Made by a program: the position numbers and the translations under genes. A stretch of 64,000 bases of DNA from contig NZ_JAHCDA010000002.1 of NCBI RefSeq assembly GCF_018413645.1, positions 1,240,001 to 1,304,000 of the forward strand, in the 5' to 3' direction. Each line of letters begins with the position of its first letter. The stretch's first letter is position 1. The notes beneath the pieces were generated by a model. That model saw only the letters and a program-made list of their open reading frames with translations. It made no database searches and was not told the DNA's origin. The DNA comes from Roseococcus pinisoli (GTDB lineage: Bacteria; Pseudomonadota; Alphaproteobacteria; Acetobacterales; Acetobacteraceae). Of this stretch, positions 26,271-34,927 are shown in pieces.

Positions 26271-27032
26271 ATGTCGCTTCCCCTCGCCGCGCTTCTTGGC
26301 GCCATCATGATCTTCACCTCCCTCCTATCGGGCATCTTCGGCATGGCGGGCGGGCTGATCCTGGTCGGCGTCCTGCTCGTCCTCATGCCCCTGCCCGATG
26401 CCATGGCGCTGCACGCCGTCACGCAGATCGGCTCCAACGGTTGGCGCGCCATTCTCTGGATCCGCTACGTGCGCTGGCGCAGCGTGGGCGCCTATCTCAC
26501 CGGCAGCGTGCTGGCGACGGCCGCCTGGGCGATGGTGCAGTTCGTGCCGGACAAGCCCTGGGCGCTGCTCGCCCTCGGCGCGACGCCCTTCCTCGCCCGG
26601 GCGCTGCCGTCGAGCCTGCGGCCGGACCCGGACCGGATCTCGCACGGCCTCGCCTACGGCGCAGCCTGCATGATGCTGATGTTGGTGACCGGCGTGACCG
26701 GGCCGCTCTCCGACACCTTCTTCCTCGGCAACGGCCAGCAGGACCGGCGGCAGATCGTCGCCACCAAGGCCTTCTGCCAGGTGGTGAGCCACGCGCTGAA
26801 ATTCGTCTATTTCAGCGCGCTGATCCCCGATTCCGGCAGCGTGGCGCTCTGGCTCGCCGTGATGGGCGTGGCCTGCTCGATGCTGGGCACCACCCTGGCC
26901 CGCCGCGTGCTGGACGCCATGACCGACACCGGCTTTCGCCTCTGGTCGCGCCGCCTGATCACCGTGATCGGCCTGTTCTACCTCGCCCAGGGGGGCTGGC
27001 TGCTGATCTCCGGATGGATGAACGCCTCATGA
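26271..27032 (+). CDS. TauE/SafE family anion exporter
   Basis: A 253-residue membrane protein with about eight hydrophobic segments. It has the duplicated TauE/SafE core: first repeat GIFGMAGGLILVGVLLVLMP with Q-x-G-x-N (TQIGSNGWRAILW), second repeat GVTGPLSDTFFLGN with TKAFCQVVSHALKFV. The family exports sulfite, sulfoacetate or other small sulfur-containing or carboxylate anions. I chose the ATG at 26271, which gives a hydrophobic N-terminal helix. The divergent LysR gene and the dyad between them suggest ligand control. Confidence 0.85.
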   Translation: MSLPLAALLGAIMIFTSLLSGIFGMAGGLILVGVLLVLMPLPDAMALHAVTQIGSNGWRAILWIRYVRWRSVGAYLTGSVLATAAWAMVQFVPDKPWALLALGATPFLARALPSSLRPDPDRISHGLAYGAACMMLMLVTGVTGPLSDTFFLGNGQQDRRQIVATKAFCQVVSHALKFVYFSALIPDSGSVALWLAVMGVACSMLGTTLARRVLDAMTDTGFRLWSRRLITVIGLFYLAQGGWLLISGWMNAS

Positions 27033-27271
27033 GCACACCCGTGGTCCAGGCCCTGATGCTCGACATGGTCGAGTGGCTCGCGCGATCGCCGCGCCCTTAT
27101 GAGGAGGCGATCGAGGCCTGGCGCACCTCCTGCCCGCGCCTCACCGTCTGGGAGGATGCGATGGAGGAGGGCGTGATCGAGAACCGGCGCGCGGCGGGCG
27201 GCGGCCTCGTGGTCGCCGTCACGCCGAAGGGCCTGGACATGTTGCGGAGGCGTCATCACCCGGCTGAATAG
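27029..27271 (+). CDS. Small conserved protein of unknown function
   Basis: An 80-residue soluble protein overlapping the TauE stop by four bases (ATGA). A helix (ALMLDMVEWLARSPRPYEEA), then WRTSCPRLTVWEDA, and an ending like a winged-helix wing (GLVVAVTPKGLDMLRRR) are visible. Proteins with the pattern RPY-x-E-x3-AWRTSCPRL-x-VWEDA occur widely in alphaproteobacteria without assigned function, as I recall. The fold may be a small winged helix. Coupling to the permease gene suggests a shared transcript. Confidence 0.65.
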   Translation: MSTPVVQALMLDMVEWLARSPRPYEEAIEAWRTSCPRLTVWEDAMEEGVIENRRAAGGGLVVAVTPKGLDMLRRRHHPAE

Positions 27272-27359
27272 GGCTGATCCATTCGCCTGCATGGCGAAGG
27301 CACCCTCCCTTCACCTATCTCATCCCCCGAAGCCACAAACCGGCTCACGGGATCAGACC

Positions 27360-28067
27360 ATGATCGACATCCGCCCCTTCGACACCCTCGGCCACGCCGA
27401 CCACGGCTGGCTCAACGCCCGCCACCACTTCTCCTTCGCCAGCTACCACGACCCCAAGCGCATGAGCTGGGGCAAGCTGCGGGTCTGGAACGACGACGAG
27501 ATCGCGGCCGGCAACGGCTTCGATCCCCACCCGCACCGCGACATGGAGATCATCACCTATGTCCGCGAGGGCGCGATCACCCATCGCGACAGCATGGGCA
27601 ACGAAGGCCGCACCGAAGCGGGCGACGTGCAGATCATGTCCGCCGGCACCGGCGTCACGCACAGCGAGTACAATCTGGAGCCGGAGACGACGAAGCTCTT
27701 CCAGATCTGGATCATGCCCGATGTGCGCGGCGCCAAGCCGAACTGGGGCGCGAAGAGCTTCCCCAGGGCCGGGCGCGAAGCGCGGTTCGAGGTGCTGGCC
27801 GGCGGCCGCGAAGGCGACGCGGCGGCTGGCGCGCTGCCCATCAACGCCGATGCGGCGGTGATGGCGGCGACGCTCTCCAAGGGCCAGGAGCTGCGCTACA
27901 CGCTGGCCGAAGGCCGCGCGGCCTATCTCGTCGCGGCCAAGGGCAGCGGGTCGGTGAACGGCACGCCGCTCGGCCCGCGCGACGGGGCGGCGATCTACAA
28001 GGAGGACGAGGTCGTCATCGTCGCGAATGACGAGGCCGAATTCGTTCTCGTCGAGGTCGCGGCCTGA
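27360..28067 (+). CDS. Pirin family protein (quercetinase-like bicupin)
   Basis: A 235-residue bicupin. The iron ligands of pirins are visible: two histidines in FDPHPHRDMEIITYV and a histidine-glutamate pair in GTGVTHSEYN. The C-terminal half (from about 150) is the second, metal-free cupin (LRYTLAEGRAAYLVAAKGSG). Members of this length act as quercetin dioxygenases or redox sensors in bacteria; YhaK is similar. The substrate here is unknown. The ATG at 27360 is preferred because the preceding frame lacks similarity to the family. A strong hairpin lies 15 bases after the stop. Confidence 0.9.
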   Translation: MIDIRPFDTLGHADHGWLNARHHFSFASYHDPKRMSWGKLRVWNDDEIAAGNGFDPHPHRDMEIITYVREGAITHRDSMGNEGRTEAGDVQIMSAGTGVTHSEYNLEPETTKLFQIWIMPDVRGAKPNWGAKSFPRAGREARFEVLAGGREGDAAAGALPINADAAVMAATLSKGQELRYTLAEGRAAYLVAAKGSGSVNGTPLGPRDGAAIYKEDEVVIVANDEAEFVLVEVAA

Positions 28068-28082
28068 TCGGTCACGCCTAAG

Positions 28083-28106
28083 GTGAAGGGGGATTTCCCC
28101 CTTCAC
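28083..28106 (+). terminator. Strong hairpin terminator after the pirin gene
   Basis: GTGAAGGGGGA (28083-28093) and TCCCCCTTCAC (28096-28106) are perfectly complementary around a tiny loop. There is no T-tract, but the stem stability and position 15 bases after the stop fit a terminator. Confidence 0.6.
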
Positions 28107-28209
28107 GTCCCACCATACGAAACACTCCTTTTCGATCCGCATCCTGGCGCGGCGCGGCGCCTTTCGGTTAAAGCCGGATTCATCTTCGGAACGATAAGGA
28201 AGCACGGCC

Positions 28210-28779
28210 ATGAATGCCGCCTCGGAACAGGTCACGTCGGACACGCTCCTCGTGCGAAGCGCCACCGACGCCGACATGGAAGCCGTGGCCGACATCTACG
28301 GCCACTACGTGCTGCACGGCACGCCCACCTTCGAAACGGAACCGCCGGGCGCGAGCGAGATGGCGCGGCGCCATGCCGGGCTGGTTGCGCAGGGCTATCC
28401 CTATCTCGTCGCGGAGCGCGACGGCGTTGTGCTCGGCTATGCCTATGTCAGCTCCTACCGGCCGCGCCCGGCTTATTGGAACACGGTCGAGAACTCGATT
28501 TACCTGCGGCATGACGCGGGCGGCCGCCGCGTCGGCACGCGGCTGCTGGCCGCGCTGATCGAGGAATGCGAGCGGCGCGGCTTCCGCCAGATCATCGCGA
28601 TGATCGGGGACAGCGGAAACGAGGCCTCGCTGCGGCTGCATCTCGCGCATGGCTTCGAGAGCATCGGCACCCTGCGCGCGGTCGGCTACAAGCTCGGCCG
28701 CTGGATCGACACGGTCTGCCTGCAGCGCAGCCTGGGCCCGGGCGACACCATGCCGCCCGCGGGCCCGCCGCCCGGCTGA
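28210..28779 (+). CDS. GNAT acetyltransferase, phosphinothricin/methionine sulfoximine type
   Basis: A 189-residue enzyme of the Pat/MnaT group. Diagnostic parts are IYGHYVLHGTPTFETEPP near the start, YAYVSSYRPRPAYWNTVENS, the CoA loop HDAGGRRVGTRLLAALIEEC, and the ending MIGDSGNEASLRLHLAHGFE followed by VGYKLGRWIDT. The group acetylates phosphinothricin or methionine sulfoxide/sulfoximine; the physiological substrate is often a methionine derivative. It is a single gene converging with the livF-type gene. Confidence 0.85.
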   Translation: MNAASEQVTSDTLLVRSATDADMEAVADIYGHYVLHGTPTFETEPPGASEMARRHAGLVAQGYPYLVAERDGVVLGYAYVSSYRPRPAYWNTVENSIYLRHDAGGRRVGTRLLAALIEECERRGFRQIIAMIGDSGNEASLRLHLAHGFESIGTLRAVGYKLGRWIDTVCLQRSLGPGDTMPPAGPPPG

Positions 28780-28802
28780 CGGCGGCGGGTTGTCGGCGCC
28801 GC

Positions 28803-29459
28803 TCAGGCGGGCGCGATCTCGCCCCGCTCGATGACGTAGGTGCTGTCGACCAGCGGTCGCAGCAGGCCCGGATTGCTCTCGGTGATGAGGATCGCGACGT
28901 CCGGCAGCGCGTCGCGCAGGCGGCGCAGCGCCTCCGCGTAACGCAGCGCCAGCGCGGGCGCCAGGCCCTGGAAGGGCTCGTCCAGCAGGATCGCGCGCGT
29001 GCCGATCATCAGCGCGCGCGCCAGCGCGACCATCTTGCCTTGCCCGCCCGAGAGGCCGGCGGCCTTGCGCGGCGCCAGGTCCCGCAATTCCGGCAGCAGG
29101 GTGAAGACCGCCTCCATCCGCCGTGCCGTCTCCGCCGGGTCCAGCTTCAGCACCTGGGCCGGCAGCAGCATGTTGTCGTGCACGGTGAAGCTGCCGAAGA
29201 GCCGGCGATCCTCCGGCGCGTAGCCCACGCCGAGCCGAGCGCGGAAATGCGCGGGCACATGCGAGGCATTCTCCCCCGCCACCGAGACGCTGCCGGCGCG
29301 CAGCGGCAGCAGCCCCATCAGCGCGCGCAGCGTTGTGGTCTTGCCGGCGCCGTTGCGGCCGATCAGCGCCACGCGGCCGCCCGGCGGCACGTGCAGCGAA
29401 ACGCCGCGCAGCACCGGCGCGCCGGCGATGTCGACGCAGGCGCCCTCAAGCCGCAGCAT
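28803..29459 (-). CDS. livF: Branched-chain amino acid-type ABC transporter ATP-binding protein (LivF)
   Basis: A 218-residue ATPase. Walker A is GRNGAGKTT, the signature is LSGGQGKMVALARALM, and Walker B is AILLDEPFQGL. The LivF hallmarks YAPEDRRLFGSFTVHDNMLL and LLITES (normally LVEQN; here ILITESNPGL) are visible. At 218 residues it is slightly shorter than usual. It energises import with LivG at the inner membrane. The start overlaps the livG end by 14 bases. It is the last gene of the operon. Confidence 0.92.
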   Translation of the reverse strand: MLRLEGACVDIAGAPVLRGVSLHVPPGGRVALIGRNGAGKTTTLRALMGLLPLRAGSVSVAGENASHVPAHFRARLGVGYAPEDRRLFGSFTVHDNMLLPAQVLKLDPAETARRMEAVFTLLPELRDLAPRKAAGLSGGQGKMVALARALMIGTRAILLDEPFQGLAPALALRYAEALRRLRDALPDVAILITESNPGLLRPLVDSTYVIERGEIAPA

Positions 29460-30207
29460 GGCGCTCGATCCCGATCACGTCGCGTTGCACCTGCGGGTCC
29501 GACAGCACCTCGGCGGGCGGGCCCAGCGCGGCGATCCTGCCCTGCGACCAGACGGCCACGCGGTCCGCGAAGCGCTCCACCACGTCCATGTCGTGCTCAA
29601 CGAAGACGGCCGTGACCTGCGCCGCGCGCAGGACGCGGGCCAGCGTCTCCACCACCTCCATCTTCTCGTTCGCGGCCACGCCGGAGGTCGGCTCGTCCAT
29701 CAGCAGCAGGCGCGGCTTCAGCGCGACGGCCATGGCGATGTCGGCCAGCTTGCGCGCGCCCTCGTTCAGCGCATCCGCCCGCGCCCCGGCGATGGAGGTG
29801 AGGCCGAAGCGCTCCAGCAGATCCACCGCCTCCTCGCGCCAGCGCGGACGCAGCAGCGGCGCCAGCGGCGACCACGGCCCCTCCCGTGCGGCGATGGCGA
29901 GCGCGACATTCTCCAGCACCGTGTGCTCGGTGAAAAGCTGCGGCAGCTGGAAGGAGCGCGCGATGCCGCGCGCCACGATGCGCCGGGGCGCCATGCCGGT
30001 AATGGCCTGGCCCTCATAGGTGATGATGCCGGCCTGCGGGCGCAGATAGCCGGTGGTCATGTTGATGAAGGTCGTCTTGCCGGCGCCGTTCGGCCCGATG
30101 ATGGCCAGGAACTCGCCGCGCCGGACATCGAGGTCGATGCCGTCGGCCGCCTTCACGCCGCCGAAGGCCAGGCGCAGCCCCTGCGCCGAGAGAAGCACGT
30201 CGCTCAT
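29446..30207 (-). CDS. livG: Branched-chain amino acid-type ABC transporter ATP-binding protein (LivG)
   Basis: A 253-residue ATPase from the ATG at 30207. Walker A is GPNGAGKTTFINMTTG, Walker B is RLLLMDEPTSGVAANE, and the switch histidine is in AVFVEHDMDVVERFADRV. The signature motif departs from LSGGQ: the region reads LNEGARKLADIAMAVAL. I have seen similar QGARKL-type variants in LivG-like proteins, so it may be a recurring subfamily trait. Its start overlaps the livM stop by four bases. Confidence 0.92.
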   Translation of the reverse strand: MSDVLLSAQGLRLAFGGVKAADGIDLDVRRGEFLAIIGPNGAGKTTFINMTTGYLRPQAGIITYEGQAITGMAPRRIVARGIARSFQLPQLFTEHTVLENVALAIAAREGPWSPLAPLLRPRWREEAVDLLERFGLTSIAGARADALNEGARKLADIAMAVALKPRLLLMDEPTSGVAANEKMEVVETLARVLRAAQVTAVFVEHDMDVVERFADRVAVWSQGRIAALGPPAEVLSDPQVQRDVIGIERHAAA

Positions 30208-31136
30208 GCGCGCCTCCGCCACAGGCTTTCGACCATGCCCCACAGGCCGCGGGAGAAGAACAGGATCACGCCCAGCAGCACGAGGCCGAGGATGGCCTGC
30301 CAGGCATCGGCGAAGCTCGCCGCCGCATAGACCCGAACCAGCTCGAAGGTCACCGCGCCGAGGAAGGGGCCGAGCGCGGCGCCGGCGCCGCCCAGGATGG
30401 CGATGAAGACCAGCTCGCCCGAGACGGTCCAGTAGCCCAGCAGCGGCGTCACATGGCGCGTCGTCATGGCGATGATGCTGCCCGCCAGCCCGCCCATCAG
30501 CGCCGAGAGCACATAGGCCGAGAGCAGCACGGCGCGCGCCGGCAGGCCCATGAACTCAAGCCGCGTCTCACGCGTCTTGATGGCGGAAAGCGCCTGCCCC
30601 ATCGGCGAGGCGAGGTAGAGGCGCACGAAGCAACCGATGGCCAGCGCCAGCACCAGCGCCGTCCCGAACATCGCCCATTCGAACTGGTCGCGCTCAAGGG
30701 CCATGCCGAGGAAGCGCGGCACGCCGACGCGGATGCCGTCCGTGCCCTTGGTGTAGTGGTAGAGCTTCTCCAGCAGCGAGTAGAACACCATGCTGATGGC
30801 GAGGTTCAGCATGCTGAAGAAGATGTCCCGGTAGCGCGACACAAAGAGGCCGATCACCAGCCCGAGCAGGCCCGAGAGCAGCATGGCCACGGGCATCAGG
30901 ATCAGCGCCTCGGGCATCGCGGGCGCGAGGAAGGCCACGGTATAGGCGCCGAAGGAGAGGTAGAGTGCGTGGCCGAAGCTCACCTGTCCCGCCCGCAGCA
31001 GCAGCAGGATGCCGAGCACCGCGACGCCCTTGGCGAGGGCGATGGTCAGCACGAAGCGCAGCCAGGGCGCGAGGATGGCCAGCAGCACCAGCAGCGCGGC
31101 GCCGCCGATCGCGAGAAGCGTTTCCGTTCTTCTCAT
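30204..31136 (-). CDS. livM: Branched-chain amino acid-type ABC transporter permease (LivM)
   Basis: A 310-residue permease with about nine hydrophobic segments. LivM-type features are GILLLLRAGQVSFGHALYLS near the start, and the EAA-like loop SAIKTRETRLEFMGLPARAV that docks the ATPase. It follows livH after a 142-base spacer with three hairpins, and overlaps livG. It forms a heterodimer with LivH. The real substrate could be a branched amino acid, another amino acid, or an amide. Confidence 0.93.
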   Translation of the reverse strand: MRRTETLLAIGGAALLVLLAILAPWLRFVLTIALAKGVAVLGILLLLRAGQVSFGHALYLSFGAYTVAFLAPAMPEALILMPVAMLLSGLLGLVIGLFVSRYRDIFFSMLNLAISMVFYSLLEKLYHYTKGTDGIRVGVPRFLGMALERDQFEWAMFGTALVLALAIGCFVRLYLASPMGQALSAIKTRETRLEFMGLPARAVLLSAYVLSALMGGLAGSIIAMTTRHVTPLLGYWTVSGELVFIAILGGAGAALGPFLGAVTFELVRVYAAASFADAWQAILGLVLLGVILFFSRGLWGMVESLWRRRA

Positions 31137-31148
31137 TCTACCGATCCC

Positions 31149-31248
31149 TTGAGGAGGGCTCTGCCCTCCTCAAACTCCGCCCGCCAGGGCTTTTGGCCCT
31201 GGACCCCGGGACTCAAGTATTGGTTTCCAAAGGCCCTTCGGCCTTTGG
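31149..31248. repeat. Triple-hairpin intergenic element, REP-like
   Basis: Three consecutive inverted repeats lie in the spacer between livH and livM. The first is TTGAGGAGGGC with GCCCTCCTCAA (31149-31173), the second CCAGGGC with GCCCTGG (31184-31202), and the third CCAAAGGCC with GGCCTTTGG (31227-31248). Their regular spacing and GC-rich stems look like a dispersed genomic repeat placed within an operon. It might attenuate the distal genes. Confidence 0.6.
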
Positions 31249-31278
31249 TGGGGAGGGTCTTCCAGGAAGCTGTCCTGC

Positions 31279-32214
31279 TCATACCCGCCGCGTCTCCGCC
31301 ACGCCGAACAGCCCCTGCGGCCGCACCAGCAGCACCGCCACCATGATGAGATAGGGCGTCAGCACCTCGGCCTCCGGCAGGAAGTAGACGGCGATGGAGC
31401 GGGAGAGGCCGATCATCAGGGCGGTCAGCGCCGCGCCCTCGATCTGGCCGAGCCCCGCCGTCGCCACCACGGCGAAGGAGAGCACGATGGTCTGCGCCCC
31501 CAGCCCCGGCACCAGCGAGGCCGTGGGCGAGGACAGCGCGCCGCCCAGCGCGGCCAGGATCGCGCCGAAGGTGAAGGTCAGCAGGTAGATGCGCGAGGCG
31601 TCGATGCCCATGGCCGTCGCGGCCTCGCGGTCGGTGGTGACGGCGACGATGACGCGCCCCGTCAGCGTCCGCCGCAGGAACCAGGCGAGGCCCACCAGCG
31701 TCGCCACCGCCACGCCCGGCAGGACGAAGAGCTGATAGGCCGTGAAGGGGATGAAATCGGCCCCGAAGGGCACGTCGAAATTGCCGAGCAGCCGCATCGC
31801 CGCATCGTTCTGCACGGGCTGCGTGCCCCAGATCAGCTTCTGCGCATCCTCCAGGATCATGAAGAGCGCGAAGGTGACGAGGAGCTGCAGCACCGGCTCC
31901 TGCGCATAGATCCGGCGCAACAGCAGCCGCTCGATCAGCGGACCGAGGATGCCGCCGACCAGCGCCGCCGCCACGAGCAGCACGGGCAGGCTGGCCCAGG
32001 CCGGCAGGCCGCTCGACGCCGCGAAGAGGCCGAGGCTCGCGGCCGCATAGGCGCCGATCGCGTAGAGCGAGCCATGGGCGACGTTCAGCACGCGCAGCAC
32101 GCCGAAGACGAGGTTCAGCCCCACCGCCACCATGAAGACGAGCGCCGCATAGGCGAGCCCGTCCAGCAGCGCGAGGCCGAGCAGCAGCCCGTTCTCCTCG
32201 AACCAGCCATACAT
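31279..32214 (-). CDS. livH: Branched-chain amino acid-type ABC transporter permease (LivH)
   Basis: A 311-residue permease with about eight hydrophobic segments. The LivH opening LLDGLAYAALVFMVAVGLNL leads into FGVLRVLNVAHGSLYAIGAY, the family's conserved LxVxNxAHG motif. The coupling loop is VAVTTDREAATAMGIDASRI. It pairs with LivM in the membrane. It starts 16 bases downstream of the solute-binding gene stop. Confidence 0.94.
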   Translation of the reverse strand: MYGWFEENGLLLGLALLDGLAYAALVFMVAVGLNLVFGVLRVLNVAHGSLYAIGAYAAASLGLFAASSGLPAWASLPVLLVAAALVGGILGPLIERLLLRRIYAQEPVLQLLVTFALFMILEDAQKLIWGTQPVQNDAAMRLLGNFDVPFGADFIPFTAYQLFVLPGVAVATLVGLAWFLRRTLTGRVIVAVTTDREAATAMGIDASRIYLLTFTFGAILAALGGALSSPTASLVPGLGAQTIVLSFAVVATAGLGQIEGAALTALMIGLSRSIAVYFLPEAEVLTPYLIMVAVLLVRPQGLFGVAETRRV

Positions 32215-32230
32215 GCGCGTGCCTCCCGGC

Positions 32231-33544
32231 TCAGATCGCCTCGCCCGCGGTGTTCTCCAGCCCTGCGCGCAGCGTCTTCAGCCAGTCCACGCTCTTCTGC
32301 CCGACCGGCGCGCTGACGTTGGTGGCGGGGTAGAGCATCATCTTCTCCGGCACCGCATAGGGCAGCGTGCCGAAAGAGGAGAGACCGACGATCTGGTCCT
32401 CCATTCCCTGCCCGTCCTCGCGGATGGTGATGCGCGAGGTCGGCGTGTCGAAGGTCAGGCCCTGGAAGGCCGCCGCCAGCTCCTGGTCGTTCGGCCAGCC
32501 ACCGGACTTGGCCGCGATCGCCTTGGTGTAGGCCGCCTGCAGCGCCGAGAAGGCCTGGAACATGTGGTGGCAGGGATAGATGGCGGGCTGGTTGAAGCGC
32601 TGCTGGTAGCCATTCACGAAGCGGTCCAGCGCCGCCTTGTCGCGCGGGCGCGGATGGTTGACCCAGTGGTCGCCGCGCGTGCCGATGATGTGGCCGGCCG
32701 GCATGGAGCGGCCCAGCGGCGGAAGCGAGGCCTCGGCCACCGGCAGCACCATCAGCGAACGCTCGAGCAGCCGCCGCTCATTGGCCTGCCGCACCAGCGT
32801 CACCAGTTCGCCGCCCCAGGAGGTGGAGAGGATGACGTCGGGCCGCAGCGCCAGCAGGCGGGTGATCTCGGTGGAGAAGTCGGTGCTGTTGAAGCGCGGG
32901 AAAAGCTCGGCCACGACGCGCACGCCGGGCTTCATCGCGTCCATGCCCGCGCGCCAGAGCTCCCAGGAATCGCGGCCCCAGGCGTAGTCCTGGTTGATGA
33001 CCGCGATGCTGCGGAAATCGGGCTTGTGCTTCAGCAGGTAGAGCAGCGGCGCCAGCACCTCGGAGGTGCCGTAGCCCTGGGTGCGGAAGGCGAAGGGGTG
33101 GCGCCCCTCCTCGAAGATGCGCTGCGTGCCGCAGTCCCAGAGGATGGTCGTCTTGCGCATCTCGTCCGAGAGCGGCGTGCAGGCGAGGCAGGAGCCCGAG
33201 GAGATGGAGGCGAAGACGACATGCACGCCCTCGGACTGCACGAGGCGGCGGAACTCGCCGACCAGGTGCTCCGTGCCGGGGTTCTCGTCCACGAAGGAAA
33301 GCCGCACCGGCACGCCGCCGATGCCGCCCGCGGCGTTGATCTGCTCGGCCAGCATCTCGGCGGTCTGCTTGGCCGGAACCCCGAAGACGCTGGCCGGGCC
33401 GGAGAGGAAGGTGGTGATGCCGATCTTGAGCTCGGCGGGCTTGGCGGGCTGGGCCTCGGCGCCGGAACCGGCCATGAGCAGGCTGCCGGAGGTGGCGGCG
33501 CCGGCGAGCACGGAACGGCGTGACATGGACGCGCTGGTCGTCAT
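32231..33544 (-). CDS. ABC transporter substrate-binding protein, branched-chain amino acid type
   Basis: A 437-residue Leu/Ile/Val-binding fold protein (Peripla_BP_6). The signal peptide has a twin-arginine look (SRRSVLAGAATSGS), so export by Tat is possible; the ATG six codons in (33526) would fit this better. The mature part starts ELKIGITTFLSGPASVFG and carries INAAGGIGGVPVRLSFVDEN, typical of the family. It is the first gene of the operon, so the protein may be made in excess over the membrane parts. The substrate is uncertain. Confidence 0.93.
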   Translation of the reverse strand: MTTSASMSRRSVLAGAATSGSLLMAGSGAEAQPAKPAELKIGITTFLSGPASVFGVPAKQTAEMLAEQINAAGGIGGVPVRLSFVDENPGTEHLVGEFRRLVQSEGVHVVFASISSGSCLACTPLSDEMRKTTILWDCGTQRIFEEGRHPFAFRTQGYGTSEVLAPLLYLLKHKPDFRSIAVINQDYAWGRDSWELWRAGMDAMKPGVRVVAELFPRFNSTDFSTEITRLLALRPDVILSTSWGGELVTLVRQANERRLLERSLMVLPVAEASLPPLGRSMPAGHIIGTRGDHWVNHPRPRDKAALDRFVNGYQQRFNQPAIYPCHHMFQAFSALQAAYTKAIAAKSGGWPNDQELAAAFQGLTFDTPTSRITIREDGQGMEDQIVGLSSFGTLPYAVPEKMMLYPATNVSAPVGQKSVDWLKTLRAGLENTAGEAI

Positions 33545-33639
33545 GACGTGATCTCCCTGGACAGGGTCGATTCATGTCGTGATCGACCTCTTCACCGACG
33601 CTGCCCGAGGACAATGGCCAAAGCAAGCCTTGGCTGCCC

Positions 33640-34860
33640 TCAGGCCATGGCCCCCTTCGGCACGGCCCGCAGCGCGGCCACGAGGTCCACCGCCAGCGCC
33701 AGCGCCACGGCCACGCCGCCGACGAGGAAGAGGAGCTGGTAGTTCCCGCCCGTCGCCGTAAAGACGAAGCTCAACCCATAGGCGGCGACGGCCTGGAAGA
33801 GGGCGAAGAACACCGTCGCCCGGCTCCAGGCGGCCTTCTGCCGGACGTGATGGCCCGGCAGGAGCTCGCCGATCCGGCCCAGCACCAGCGGCACCGTCCC
33901 CGTCACGAAGGCGCCGACCACGAGGCTCGACGCCCCCAGCGCGAGGGGGCCCGTGGCCACGGCCGGCAGGGCCACCGCCACCGCCTCCAGCACGAAGCCG
34001 AGGCGCAGCGCCGTACCGAAGCCCACCCGATCGGCGAAGTGGCCGAGGAGCAGCGGGCCGAGCGTGGCGCCGATGCCGAAGAGGATCCAGTAGCCGGAGC
34101 CCGCCTGCACGCCCTGCCCCAGCCCGCGCGCCACGAAGTCGACCAGGAAGATCATGTGCGGAACCCAGCCCGCGGCGTTCAGTGCATAGGAGGCGTAGAG
34201 GGCGCGCAGCGGCAGGGGCCGGTGCGCGGCGGCCTTTTCCACGGGCGGCGGGGGCAGCGCGCCCTCGCGCGGCCAGCCCGCCCAGGCCGTGGCGGTGAGC
34301 AGCATCGACAGGGCGCCGAGGCCCAGCCAGGCCTGCGACAGCCCCTGCTGCAGCAGGAGCGGGACCAGCGTGCCGGAAATGGCGACCCCCGCCCCCACCC
34401 CCATGAAGATCAGCCCGCCCGCCAGTCCGCGCCGCGCCGGCGCCAGATGCGGCAGCACGGCCGGCGCCGCCAGCACCATCAGCGCCCCGCCCGCGACGCC
34501 GGCCGCCAGCCGCCAGACGAAGAACCAGGCGAAGTCCACCGGATGGGTGCAGGCGAAGAAGGAAGCGGTCGCGAGGAGCATCATGGCCCGCAGCACGGCG
34601 ACGGCGCCGAAGCGCGCGGCGAGCGGCCGCCCCAGCAGCGCGCCGGCGAGATAGCCGGCCAGGTTGGCGGCCCCCAGATAGGCCGCGGTCGAGGCCGCGA
34701 ACCAATGGGCATCGACGATGGCCGGCAGGAGCGGGGTATAGGCGAAGCGCGCGAGGCCGATCCCGATCAGGCTGGCGCAGAAGGCGGAGAGGATGGATCG
34801 CCCGCCCACCACCTCTGCCCGGACAGGATTGGTTTCGCCCTTCCGGGCCGCGCGAGACAT
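33640..34860 (-). CDS. MFS transporter, YbfB/YjiJ family
   Basis: A 406-residue permease from the ATG at 34860, with GGAG upstream. About twelve hydrophobic segments are present. MFS_4 features are IGLARFAYTPLLPAIVD in the first helix and GYLAGALLGRPLAARFG in the loop between helices 2 and 3. The family is a group of putative drug or metabolite exporters. A LysR gene lies directly upstream on the same strand, and a 17-bp dyad identical in type to the one before lysR lies 80-96 bases upstream of this start. Regulation by that LysR is likely. Confidence 0.88.
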   Translation of the reverse strand: MSRAARKGETNPVRAEVVGGRSILSAFCASLIGIGLARFAYTPLLPAIVDAHWFAASTAAYLGAANLAGYLAGALLGRPLAARFGAVAVLRAMMLLATASFFACTHPVDFAWFFVWRLAAGVAGGALMVLAAPAVLPHLAPARRGLAGGLIFMGVGAGVAISGTLVPLLLQQGLSQAWLGLGALSMLLTATAWAGWPREGALPPPPVEKAAAHRPLPLRALYASYALNAAGWVPHMIFLVDFVARGLGQGVQAGSGYWILFGIGATLGPLLLGHFADRVGFGTALRLGFVLEAVAVALPAVATGPLALGASSLVVGAFVTGTVPLVLGRIGELLPGHHVRQKAAWSRATVFFALFQAVAAYGLSFVFTATGGNYQLLFLVGGVAVALALAVDLVAALRAVPKGAMA

Positions 34861-34927
34861 GTCAGCTCCATCAGCTATCGCTGACGGAGAAGGTAGGAGC
34901 GCGGTCTTATCTATAAAATTGAATTGT

